DNA of 32,446 nucleotides from a virus: positions 1 through 32,446 of IMG/VR virus record IMGVR_UViG_3300037189_012531. The stretch is one strand, 5' to 3'. A program made the translations under genes and the position numbers. Within the stretch, counting starts at the first letter, position 1. Every line of letters starts with the position of its first letter. The notes under the pieces were generated by a model. It saw only the letters and a program-made list of their open reading frames with translations. It ran no database searches and was not told where the DNA came from. Below are positions 8,073-15,119 of this stretch, in pieces.

Positions 8073-9203
8073 CTAGTGTAACCAATTTAATTTTTTTAAG
8101 TTTTTTTGAATCTTGTCATATAATGAGTCATACGACTTTGCAAAAAATACATTTCTGTTATAATCTAAAATATGTTTATCCCGTAAATATAAATCGTGTA
8201 CTTCAGTCACTGAAAGTGTCGCTACTTTCCTGATACTATTAAAATAAGCATTTAATCTATCATCAAAGTTTATCACATTATCATATGAATAGTCAATCCA
8301 ATCAGGGAACTTGAATCCATAATATTTTTTTAAGTTACTAATAGTAAAAGGACTAGAAAATATTAAGGGGAAATTTCCTTTTATCAAAGGATCGAAATAT
8401 TTTTCTGACGGGGAAAAGAAGGTATCAAAATCTGTCGGTGTATCACAATGACTTTCTATACACACAGATACATAAGAATTATTATAATAATAGTTTGCTA
8501 TAGGAACCCAAGGAATATGCTTAATGTGATCAGGTAGAACCTGATTAAAGTAACCATTTGCACGTAGATATGTTCCATTGACTGCAAAAGGATTACCATA
8601 GTAATAAGTTGTCTCACTAAGAGTAGTCTTTAAAAAACTGTCAAGTTTTATCTTGATATCATTGTGAAAGTATTGTCTGTCATACCTAATCCTATTAGGT
8701 ATTAAGAACAGTCTAGTGTTAGAAGTGTGGCTCTTGCGTATTTCTGCTAAACTAAATGCTTCCTTTTTAACACCCTTTGACCAAAAATGAGTTTTTAAGC
8801 TATCCGTGTAGTCGGTGTAAAATAATTTGTGCCGATTAAACATTATATCATAAAAAATATACTGCAAATCGTTGCCCCCCGCGTCGGTACTTATGAAAAT
8901 AGTTTTTTTATGCTTATTGGAAATTTTTCCTATAGTATCTTTGCTGATGGCAACTGAAGATTCTAATAGCATTACTACTAAAATCTGATTTTCGTCCAAT
9001 AACTCAGAAAAATCATTAATACCATTGACACCGTGAACAAATTCATTGGGGTGTACAAAAACTATATCAGCATCCTGAAGATTATTTACAAAAACCCACT
9101 TGTCTGCATCCAATAAAAAATGAGACTTAAAATAAGTTTTTACCCTACCATAGAATTGAAATTCTATTGAGTGATCAGTATTGGGAGGGGCATATAACTT
9201 CAT
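8073..9203 (-). CDS. Glycosyltransferase-like protein (GT10-type C-terminal motif)
   Basis: A 376-residue protein. The C-terminal half has the stretch FSPSEKYFDPLIKGNFPLIF followed by ISNLKKYYGFKFPDWIDYSYD and a later DDRLNAYF. This resembles the 'TEKxxxxIxxxxPFI...LxxLGFxTF' block of fucosyltransferase-like (GT10-related) phage proteins, where the E and K contact nucleotide-sugar. The N-terminal half is alpha/beta with a predicted Rossmann-like pattern (DADIVFVHPNEFVHG near residue 45). It is sandwiched between an FkbM methyltransferase and the DNA polymerase and has an AAAGAG ribosome site. It probably moves a sugar onto a phage glycan or modified base. A more distant version of the same block occurs in the protein coded at 10935-12110. 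Confidence 0.55.
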   Translation of the reverse strand: MKLYAPPNTDHSIEFQFYGRVKTYFKSHFLLDADKWVFVNNLQDADIVFVHPNEFVHGVNGINDFSELLDENQILVVMLLESSVAISKDTIGKISNKHKKTIFISTDAGGNDLQYIFYDIMFNRHKLFYTDYTDSLKTHFWSKGVKKEAFSLAEIRKSHTSNTRLFLIPNRIRYDRQYFHNDIKIKLDSFLKTTLSETTYYYGNPFAVNGTYLRANGYFNQVLPDHIKHIPWVPIANYYYNNSYVSVCIESHCDTPTDFDTFFSPSEKYFDPLIKGNFPLIFSSPFTISNLKKYYGFKFPDWIDYSYDNVINFDDRLNAYFNSIRKVATLSVTEVHDLYLRDKHILDYNRNVFFAKSYDSLYDKIQKNLKKLNWLH

Positions 9204-9204
9204 G

Positions 9205-9987
9205 TCACTCTTTTAGTAGGTAAAAGTCATCCCATTGGGAAATATTTGCCAAAACTCTTTCGTATCCTTTTGACACCATTAGGTTGTAAATCTTTTGTCG
9301 ATTGACTTCTTTGGAGTTGTGTTCAATAGAAAAAAATTTTACCTTATATTGGTTAAAGTCAAATCCAGTCAGTATGTCAAACTCACTACCTTCCGTATCC
9401 ATAGATATGAAGTCAATATTTTTAGGCGCATTATATTTTGCAAGAAGGTCTAGCAAAGATATACTATCAACCTCATAGATTTCTTTAGTGCCACCCCTGA
9501 ATAATTCAATGTCACTATTGTAGTCCATGTAAATCTCGGCAGTAGACGCATCAGGTCTGATATTACCTTCGTTGAACATAACCTTTTCGTTAGACCTAGG
9601 CCAAACGCAATTAAAGTCTATGTTACATGATCTGTTGTTTGGTAGCTTATCGTGCCAATGCCTAGCAGGTTCAGCTAATATACCTGACCAACCAAATTCT
9701 TTTTCTAGCAGATATGTGTTACTGATATCATACCCATCAGTTGCACCAAACTCTACAAAGTAACCATCATGCTTCCAGCCTAAGTACATCTGAACAACCA
9801 AATCCTGATATACTTGACCGTGTGCTTTGTAAAAGTATTCTGCTAGTTTCTCTCTATGATTTACTGACTCGGGGTATGATTCAATAAAAATCTTGAAAAG
9901 AACAGCCACGTTGTCAGGTCTACTCATATTGAGTGGGTTGTAGGTATTTACCTCTGCCCAGTAGTCATCAATATGTCTAGCTGTCAT
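9205..9987 (-). CDS. FkbM-family methyltransferase
   Basis: A 260-residue protein with a clear FkbM SAM-dependent O-methyltransferase core. FVEFGATDGYDISNTYLLEKE (about residues 75-95) has the family's FVEIGAxDG...SNTxxLE pattern, then GWSGILAEP follows. IDFISMDTEGSEFDIL near residues 195-210 is the D-x-E-G-x-E block. Family members methylate sugar hydroxyls in polysaccharides and antibiotics. The ATG overlaps the stop of the dsbA-like gene (ATGA), so it is the second gene of that operon, followed by a glycosyltransferase-like gene. A methylated sugar on a virion glycan or on modified DNA is plausible; the acceptor is unknown. Confidence 0.85.
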   Translation of the reverse strand: MTARHIDDYWAEVNTYNPLNMSRPDNVAVLFKIFIESYPESVNHREKLAEYFYKAHGQVYQDLVVQMYLGWKHDGYFVEFGATDGYDISNTYLLEKEFGWSGILAEPARHWHDKLPNNRSCNIDFNCVWPRSNEKVMFNEGNIRPDASTAEIYMDYNSDIELFRGGTKEIYEVDSISLLDLLAKYNAPKNIDFISMDTEGSEFDILTGFDFNQYKVKFFSIEHNSKEVNRQKIYNLMVSKGYERVLANISQWDDFYLLKE

Positions 9988-10250
9988 AGGGTTTTGCCTA
10001 CAGTCTCCAGAATAGTATTCAGGTCTTCGTGTTCTTGGTTAGCCTGTGTCAAGCTTGCCTTATGTGCAATACGAATTGCTTTTTTAAGCACACTTGGTTT
10101 GACTTCTAGTTCTTCGGCTACTGCTTTAATAGTATCGGTTAATCCACCGTTCAATGTGTCAATTTCATGCATGGTGGCCATGCCTTCGTTGATAAGTTGG
10201 GTGAGCTTGATCTTTTGATCGCCGCTAAAAGTTTTGGGTGTAGTACTCAT
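9984..10250 (-). CDS. dsbA: DsbA-like phage double-stranded-DNA-binding / transcription protein
   Basis: 88 residues, close to T4 DsbA (89). The arrangement LTQLINEGMATMHEIDTLN, then TIKAVAEELEVKPSVLKKAIRIAHK, then an acidic C-terminal helix, follows the pattern of the Phage_DsbA family: a helical protein that binds DNA near late promoters and assists gp55-dependent transcription. It is the first gene after a strong sigma-70-type promoter, with TAGGAG as ribosome site. An early-expressed DsbA matches the GATAAATA boxes seen elsewhere in the window. The match is by pattern and length; sequence divergence is considerable. Confidence 0.6.
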   Translation of the reverse strand: MSTTPKTFSGDQKIKLTQLINEGMATMHEIDTLNGGLTDTIKAVAEELEVKPSVLKKAIRIAHKASLTQANQEHEDLNTILETVGKTL

Positions 10251-10272
10251 GTAATCTCCTATAAAGTATCTA

Positions 10273-10301
10273 AGTATATATTGTTTAAGTCAGCAAGTCA
10301 A
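10273..10301 (-). promoter_or_regulatory. Sigma-70-type promoter for the dsbA-FkbM-GT-polymerase operon
   Basis: TTGACT (10301-10296), a 17-base spacer and TATACT (10278-10273) on the minus strand. The predicted leader of about 16 nt includes the TAGGAG ribosome site of the dsbA-like gene. The -35 overlaps the 3' end of the tilS-like gene. Confidence 0.8.
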
Positions 10302-10903
10302 CGATTTTTTTCTTCTAGTTGTCCGAGCAAGATTTTTTTAACCACCGTGTGCAAACCTGGGTTAACTTTCAATGCATGCGGCATCATTTCATGCCTGATG
10401 TAGTTTCGGACATAGCAAGTGTCATCATTACTGGTATCATGGTACCAATCTACGTTCTTGCGTAGACACCAATCTACAAATTCGCTTTTACGTGTAGTAA
10501 GAAAAGGCCGGATAACATTCCCTCTATGAAACGGAATAACTTTGGGAGTACCATGCAAGCAACCCCAAAGATATGTTTCGACACAATCATCTAGGTGATG
10601 ACACGTGACGACAGGTCCTAGTTCGCTTAGGAAGTCATATCTTTCTCTTCGCCAGTATTCCTCCATAGATTCATCTTTGCCCCTCTCGCTTCGGCATGTG
10701 CCAAAGATGACCGGTAACCTACGTTCAGTGCAAAATTTGGCTACAAATTCCATAGCCCGTTCACCGTTCTCTGTCTTATGATGGAAGTATGCACACGTTA
10801 CATCGTGTTTTTTACTAAGAAAGTCTACGACGGCTACACTATCGACACCACCACTAAATGCAATAGTAATTTGTTTGGGTAGAGGAAACAATAATTTTAG
10901 CAT
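10298..10903 (-). CDS. tilS: TilS-like PP-loop tRNA(Ile)-lysidine synthetase, short form
   Basis: 201 residues covering only the catalytic N-domain of TilS (bacterial enzymes are usually over 300). SGGVDS at 17-22 is the PP-loop ATP-binding motif. CHHLDDCVETYLW is the TilS HHxDDxxET block, and DTSNDDTCYVRNYIRHEMMP matches the conserved D-x-SN....YxRNxIRxxxxP stretch. TilS converts the wobble C of the tRNA-Ile CAU anticodon to lysidine so that it reads AUA. The C-terminal tRNA-binding domains are missing, so a different target or a partner is possible. It has its own promoter, whose predicted start falls on the ATG. Confidence 0.8.
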   Translation of the reverse strand: MLKLLFPLPKQITIAFSGGVDSVAVVDFLSKKHDVTCAYFHHKTENGERAMEFVAKFCTERRLPVIFGTCRSERGKDESMEEYWRRERYDFLSELGPVVTCHHLDDCVETYLWGCLHGTPKVIPFHRGNVIRPFLTTRKSEFVDWCLRKNVDWYHDTSNDDTCYVRNYIRHEMMPHALKVNPGLHTVVKKILLGQLEEKNR

Positions 10904-10909
10904 TTCTCT

Positions 10910-10938
10910 ATAATAGCAGAAAGCTTAAATTAAATCAA
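10910..10938 (-). promoter_or_regulatory. Sigma-70-type promoter giving a leaderless tilS transcript
   Basis: TTGATT (10938-10933), a 17-base spacer and TATTAT (10915-10910) on the minus strand. Counting seven bases from the -10 puts the start of transcription at the A of the tilS ATG (10903), and no ribosome site lies between. Confidence 0.75.
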
Positions 10939-12110
10939 GTTGTGTGGGTAGGAGCCCAAAAATTAGTAATAGTTGGCCAAACCATATGAACAAATTTTAC
11001 TAAGTCCAAATTAAAATCTGGGTTATCTGTTTGATCTATTCCTAGTATCGTGTGTAGTTTGTTAGCTTCATCATTTGCATTACGTACAAATAAATTGTAA
11101 TTATGTTCAACGTCATTATTAATAGCATCAATGTGGTTTCTTGATGTTTCTGCAAACGATTCAATATTTTTAATTGTAGCACTTAAGCGTTCTTGTTGAT
11201 CAACTATGTCATTGTATTCGGGTATCAACATGTATTCTTTAAATGTTCTATACCCTTTAGATTCCATCATTGACAGAAATCCTCTATGCCAGGATAAAAT
11301 GAACGGATGCATGTTGATTATAGCTCTATAACTCTTTTCAGTAAGTTTAGGCAAAAACCTAATCTCAGAATCTATGGATATTGCAAAATCAGATTCTGTT
11401 AATAAACTGAACAATGTTTTTTCGTACATGGTATGATCATAAGGATAACCTACGTATACAAAATCATCATTGCCAGCTACTGGTTTTAAATCTAGCGTAC
11501 TAGAAGTCTCTGTCATGAATTTTTGAAATTTGTCATCACTGTAATCAGAAAAAAATTCATTTTTGATGAAGTCTACGTGTTTTTTACTATAGTGACATGA
11601 CCACATCAATCTATTCAACGAATTGTTTTCCCATAGTCTACGCATAACCATAGCTCTATTGAACCTATTCATATTGCCGGGAGTGAATAGTCCTGATCTA
11701 GTTTGACTATTCCATTGAGTGTTTCTTTTTTGGTTGATGATTACACAACCGTGAACGTAAGTTACTAAGTTTAGATAGTGTACATAAATTATATCACTAG
11801 AGTCCATCCTATAATATTCTAAATGATCACCGTCGCAAATAAACTTATATCTATGTTGTACTTTACTTACTAGAATGGATCTTAATTCCCTAAACCTAGA
11901 TTCTATATCTTTAGTATATACTCTGCCTTCATTTACGTCCATAGCACAAATAAAGGGATCACTGCCGAATTTATTAGCAAATTCTATAATATAATCTATT
12001 GCTGTTGAAAATTGATCAAGATTAGCTAAGTACCCGTCATTCCTACCTACTTGAGTAGTTCCCCCTACTAGATAGGGATGTAGATTAATGTGCCGTATAA
12101 TATGTGACAT
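10935..12110 (-). CDS. Glycosyltransferase-like protein (distant GT10-like block), unknown substrate
   Basis: A 391-residue protein. Around residues 255-295, IRFLPKLTEKSYRAIINMHP, then FLSMMESKGYRTFKEY resemble the TEKxxxAIxxxHPFI...LxxxGYxTF block of phage GT10-related enzymes. The N-terminal half (FICAMDVNEG, YKFICDGDHLEYY) has an alpha/beta pattern and acidic residues but no clear DXD. The C-terminal third is helical. The start forms a TAATG overlap with the metalloprotease gene, so the two are cotranslated. Function as a glycosyltransferase is suggested only by one block; it may instead be a lectin-like or degenerate relative. Confidence 0.45.
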   Translation of the reverse strand: MSHIIRHINLHPYLVGGTTQVGRNDGYLANLDQFSTAIDYIIEFANKFGSDPFICAMDVNEGRVYTKDIESRFRELRSILVSKVQHRYKFICDGDHLEYYRMDSSDIIYVHYLNLVTYVHGCVIINQKRNTQWNSQTRSGLFTPGNMNRFNRAMVMRRLWENNSLNRLMWSCHYSKKHVDFIKNEFFSDYSDDKFQKFMTETSSTLDLKPVAGNDDFVYVGYPYDHTMYEKTLFSLLTESDFAISIDSEIRFLPKLTEKSYRAIINMHPFILSWHRGFLSMMESKGYRTFKEYMLIPEYNDIVDQQERLSATIKNIESFAETSRNHIDAINNDVEHNYNLFVRNANDEANKLHTILGIDQTDNPDFNLDLVKFVHMVWPTITNFWAPTHTT

Positions 12111-12688
12111 TATTGAAAAATGTGATGATTTTTTTCGCCGTAAATTTTAATATACTTACCTGCGAGTTCATCTGCCATTTTTTCTATGGGACTGCCAGGA
12201 TAACTAGAACCAGGTTTAATCAAACCAAGTTCACCTTGCCTTACATGGACCAATTCATGGAATACAGTTCTTAGTATATCAACTAGGTTTCTATTCTTAA
12301 CATATACCCAAACTTTATTAGAACCATCTTGATGACTCCCGGTGTGGTGCTCATCTTGTGCTTCTTTGGTGTCTTGACTTAGCTCTATGTCAGGTTGAGT
12401 TTTAAACTTAAGTATACCTTTAGCCCATTGTACAAACTTTTCTACTTCTTCTTCGACATTCACTTCTGACGAACCCTCTTCATCTAGTTTGTTTTTAATC
12501 CAACTATCTGGAGTGGTATGATAAAGCTTGATGAATTGATTATGCAACAAGTCGCCAGTAATTCTATGTTTTCTAGCTACCTTTTGCATCAATGTATCAA
12601 TCGTATCATAGTTGTGCTTTTCCAGGCTAGGTAAACGTTTGGCTAGCTCTTGTGCGGCAGTTTCTATGATAAAGTCTGTACTATTCAT
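12110..12688 (-). CDS. Capsid-tag-bearing zinc metalloprotease-like protein (HELVH)
   Basis: 192 residues. HELVH at 144-148 is an HExxH zinc-protease motif, and MADELAGKYIK (about 171-181) provides a downstream Glu as expected for the third ligand (E174). The protein starts MNSTDFIIE, with Glu at position 9 in the same pattern as four other proteins in this region, resembling T4 capsid-targeting sequences cut after Glu. The middle part (residues 70-120) is acidic and probably flexible. No signal peptide is seen. A GATAAATA late-type box sits 7 bases before the ATG, so it is probably expressed late. I infer a packaged, injected protease acting in the newly infected cell; the target is unknown. 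Confidence 0.65.
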   Translation of the reverse strand: MNSTDFIIETAAQELAKRLPSLEKHNYDTIDTLMQKVARKHRITGDLLHNQFIKLYHTTPDSWIKNKLDEEGSSEVNVEEEVEKFVQWAKGILKFKTQPDIELSQDTKEAQDEHHTGSHQDGSNKVWVYVKNRNLVDILRTVFHELVHVRQGELGLIKPGSSYPGSPIEKMADELAGKYIKIYGEKNHHIFQ

Positions 12689-12695
12689 GATTAAC

Positions 12696-12703
12696 TATTT
12701 ATC
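12696..12703 (-). promoter_or_regulatory. Late-type promoter box GATAAATA before the metalloprotease gene
   Basis: GATAAATA on the minus strand ends 7 bases before the ATG at 12688 and lies in an 18-base intergenic gap. If it acts like the T4 late TATAAATA box (-13 to -6), transcription would begin at about -2, giving an almost leaderless mRNA. Confidence 0.5.
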
Positions 12704-12706
12704 TCT

Positions 12707-13138
12707 TTAGTTACACCAGCTTTGCTTTGCTTCACCGAAGTAAGGTCTAGCATATCCATTTTTAATTAGCAAATCTCTTAGGCTTTTACCATCCAATACT
12801 ATATCGCCTAAAACACGACCACCGTACTTATCCCAATCCATGATAACTATTTGCCGTTTTGATGCTTGATTTATCACTTGTGATGTAAACTTAGTAGCAG
12901 CCTTTCCTCTCTCATCTTCTGATGCACAGTTAGCACGAAATCCCTTTTCAGGAGTATCAACTCCATATACTCTGATGCTTAGTTCTTTCTTTAATGGATC
13001 AGGTAAGAAATTAGCCTGGAACGCAACTGTGTCCCCGTCTATGATACGTGTGATTGGAAAGTCGTATACTACACCTTGTTTTTGTGCAAGTGCTGGTATT
13101 GAAATTAGTAATAATATCGTTGCTATAATTTTCTTCAT
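12707..13138 (-). CDS. Exported thermonuclease (staphylococcal nuclease family)
   Basis: 143 residues with a typical Sec signal peptide: MKKIIATILLLISIPALAQ, with probable cleavage after ALA. The mature chain follows the SNase fold: ITRIIDGDTVAF (Ca-binding Asp), IRVYGVDTPEKGF (catalytic Arg and Asp), ERGKAATKF (catalytic Glu region), YGGRVLGDI (second catalytic Arg) and SLRDLLIKNGYARPY. The nuclease would act in the periplasm or outside the cell. It follows the GNAT gene by 18 bases in an apparently late operon. Possible uses include breaking down competing or released DNA, or attacking superinfecting DNA in the periplasm; these are guesses. Confidence 0.9.
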   Translation of the reverse strand: MKKIIATILLLISIPALAQKQGVVYDFPITRIIDGDTVAFQANFLPDPLKKELSIRVYGVDTPEKGFRANCASEDERGKAATKFTSQVINQASKRQIVIMDWDKYGGRVLGDIVLDGKSLRDLLIKNGYARPYFGEAKQSWCN

Positions 13139-13156
13139 TTATTTCTCACTTCTTGT

Positions 13157-13882
13157 TTATCCTACCCATTGTGCATACAGGTATAAGAAATCTTCTTCTT
13201 CAGTATCATTGTCATGATATAAGTTTACACCAGGTGCGCCCAACTCGTTCCCGCCGTCCAACGATTCCACCGGAAATGTAAATGGCACCCAATCGTATCG
13301 ATCATACTTACTATAATTTACTAGTGGTTTGGCGCCTAATGATTGGAGTTTTTTTTGATTTGCTTTTGCTTCACGCTGAAAGTACGGGCCGGCACTTTCT
13401 AAATCAAAATTTTTACGTATTATCTTAATAACACCATTAACCCGTACGCCGGGCGTCTGATTAAGTTTTACCCATAGTTTTCGTGCTTGTGATGTTTGTG
13501 ACTCATCTGCAAAAATAACGTAACCAGCTTGTAATAATGTAGTATACATTAATATTCCTATACCCTGACCACGGTATCTAGAATCCAGTACAACATTACT
13601 AACTTGTATTGAATTAGCCAGCCCAGCAATTTTTATTTTTCTAAAACCCATCCATGAAATTAGAGCATAACCCTCTACATTAGCAGCGGATTTGTCATAA
13701 AAATAAACACGAAAATCGGTGCCACCACCCCAGTATCCTTTTTCAATGGCTGCTGATTTTTCTATAACATAAACAAAACGGTTATCGCCGGGTACAGGTT
13801 TCGCCCCTTTGAGCTTTTTATCTCGCTCATCAAATTCAATACCTGCTCCTGCGGGAGCACGTGTCAATTCTTGTATTTTCAT
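13157..13882 (-). CDS. GNAT-family N-acetyltransferase
   Basis: 241 residues. VVLDSRYRGQGIGILMYTTLL (about residues 97-117) is the GNAT motif A with the RGQGIG acetyl-CoA pyrophosphate loop. It is preceded by a beta strand and followed by AGYVIFADESQTSQARKLWVKL (motif B-type helix). The N-terminus MKIQELTRA is similar in length and spacing to the nine-residue tag of neighbouring proteins but lacks the Glu at position 9, so it may be untagged or degenerate. An ACTAAATA box is 5 bases before the ATG. It lies between the kinase/ParB cluster and a secreted nuclease. The substrate (protein, tRNA, small molecule) is unknown. Confidence 0.8.
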   Translation of the reverse strand: MKIQELTRAPAGAGIEFDERDKKLKGAKPVPGDNRFVYVIEKSAAIEKGYWGGGTDFRVYFYDKSAANVEGYALISWMGFRKIKIAGLANSIQVSNVVLDSRYRGQGIGILMYTTLLQAGYVIFADESQTSQARKLWVKLNQTPGVRVNGVIKIIRKNFDLESAGPYFQREAKANQKKLQSLGAKPLVNYSKYDRYDWVPFTFPVESLDGGNELGAPGVNLYHDNDTEEEDFLYLYAQWVG

Positions 13883-13887
13883 AATAG

Positions 13888-13895
13888 TATTTAGT
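13888..13895 (-). promoter_or_regulatory. Late-type box ACTAAATA before the GNAT gene
   Basis: ACTAAATA ends 5 bases before the ATG at 13882. It matches the CTAAATA variant of the T4-like late box. The short distance again predicts a leaderless transcript. Confidence 0.4.
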
Positions 13896-13983
13896 GCTCA
13901 CTTTTGATTTTCTGGTAGCGAATCAGTCGATCAAGCCAGCAGCCGGCTACACCTCGTAACTAAAGTTACGGTCCTAAGGATGT
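13896..13983. other. Structured intergenic segment with 23S-rRNA-helix-69/I-CeuI-like words
   Basis: This 88-base gap is one of the few noncoding stretches in the region and is GC-richer than its surroundings. It contains a perfect hairpin, CGTAAC-TAAA-GTTACG (13955-13970), and the palindrome AGCCGGCT (13941-13948). It also contains ACGGTCCTAAGG (13968-13979) and GGTAGCGAA (13914-13922), which on the plus strand match the two adjacent parts of the conserved 23S rRNA helix-69/I-CeuI region, but in swapped order. On the minus strand it is the 3' UTR of the kinase gene, so it may be a terminator, a processed small RNA or a homing-endonuclease relic. No ribozyme core that I know could be matched. 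Confidence 0.4.
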
Positions 13984-15117
13984 TCATTCGGTTTGCATAT
14001 TAAACCATGGATCAGTGATAACAATCGTATCACCGCGCATCATGGCATTTTCTGTATGCAAGTCCCAACCTATTTTATTAATTCTTCCTTTATGATATAG
14101 TAATGTCATTAGTTTGAATAATACTTCATATTCAAGTAAATCTCTTTCGTCTAATGAATCAAGTGTTTGCAGTATTAATGTGGGATCCATCCCCTCATCA
14201 TAATGCATCCAAGTTTTTTCATCACCTATTATCTGCTGTGCTTGTTGCCAACTCATTGGTTTTGTTGCAAGATCACTGAGTATCCAAACCATAGCCTCTT
14301 GAAAACTACCTACTGGAATAGGTCGCAATCTTTCCATAGTAACCATGACGTATTCTTTACCGTCTACTTCAAATACTTCTACTTCTTGTCCAGAGAAACG
14401 AGGTAAATTTTCCAAATTACGATTTTCTTTGCAGAATTCATAAAATTTCATAAAGGTGTCTCCGGCTAGTCCGGCACCTTGCCCATCGTCTGGCATAATA
14501 ATCTTAGTCACCGGTCCTGATTTCTTAGCCCAAACAGTAGCATCTGCGCCACTACCTAATAACTTATATCCTGCTCTGCGTAGACTTGTTCTTATTTCTT
14601 TACTAGCAGGTGTGTAACTTTCTGCTTCGTCTACTATACCTTCTTCTAGTGCAGATTCGGGTGCAAATAAAGGACCTTCTATAAAATTACCACGTTGACT
14701 GTATAACCCTTGGCTTAACGCTTTAATTATATTATTGGTTAAGTCTCTTCGGCGCATTCCTCCGCGAGGCAATAAATTCACTTGTACAGGATCATCACCT
14801 TTCATCTTAATCCAAACACTCATTCGGTTTCTACCCTCATGGCCAACAATTTTTGCAGCTTCTTCAAATACTCCGTCTTCCCACTCAGGTGGAATTTTTA
14901 TTTCTAAGAACGGATAAGCAATCTTACCTCCCGAACCCATATGTTTTTCTATTTCAGGATTGGTTTCAGAAGATCCTAAAGGTAGTGCTAATTTTAAAAA
15001 TGTGCTAGGCTTCATTTGGACTCTTAAGCCAAAATAATCTATGTCAGTTCCGTTGGGTGTTTGTCCCCAACCACTTGGATCTAGAACTGCTTCAGTGATA
15101 AATTCGTTTGCTCTCAT
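13984..15117 (-). CDS. Capsid-tag-bearing ParB/Srx-like + kinase-like fusion protein
   Basis: 377 residues. It starts MRANEFITE-A, the clearest of the tag sequences (compare T4 internal proteins, FIAE cut before A). Residues about 20-145 form a domain with VGHEGRNRMSVWIKMKGDDP, reminiscent of the E/D-G-R-H-R-x-x-A block of ParB/sulfiredoxin folds. Residues 180-377 are kinase-like: GYKLLGSGADATVW (glycine loop), VTKII (Lys 205), a catalytic WDLHTEN (D352, N357) and ITDPWF (Asp 369 in the DFG position). This is the APH/small-molecule or protein kinase pattern. A short acidic linker with LEEGIVDEAES (about 157-166) could be a second LxE-type cleavage site separating the two domains. It directly follows the ParB-like gene. 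Confidence 0.6.
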   Translation of the reverse strand: MRANEFITEAVLDPSGWGQTPNGTDIDYFGLRVQMKPSTFLKLALPLGSSETNPEIEKHMGSGGKIAYPFLEIKIPPEWEDGVFEEAAKIVGHEGRNRMSVWIKMKGDDPVQVNLLPRGGMRRRDLTNNIIKALSQGLYSQRGNFIEGPLFAPESALEEGIVDEAESYTPASKEIRTSLRRAGYKLLGSGADATVWAKKSGPVTKIIMPDDGQGAGLAGDTFMKFYEFCKENRNLENLPRFSGQEVEVFEVDGKEYVMVTMERLRPIPVGSFQEAMVWILSDLATKPMSWQQAQQIIGDEKTWMHYDEGMDPTLILQTLDSLDERDLLEYEVLFKLMTLLYHKGRINKIGWDLHTENAMMRGDTIVITDPWFNMQTE

Positions 15118-15119
15118 AA

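Noticed and set aside
13896-13983. Hammerhead, twister or pistol ribozyme in the noncoding segment
   Set aside because: I compared both strands with the known cores (CUGAUGA...GAAA; twister conserved loops) and found no match; only a hairpin and rRNA-like words remain.
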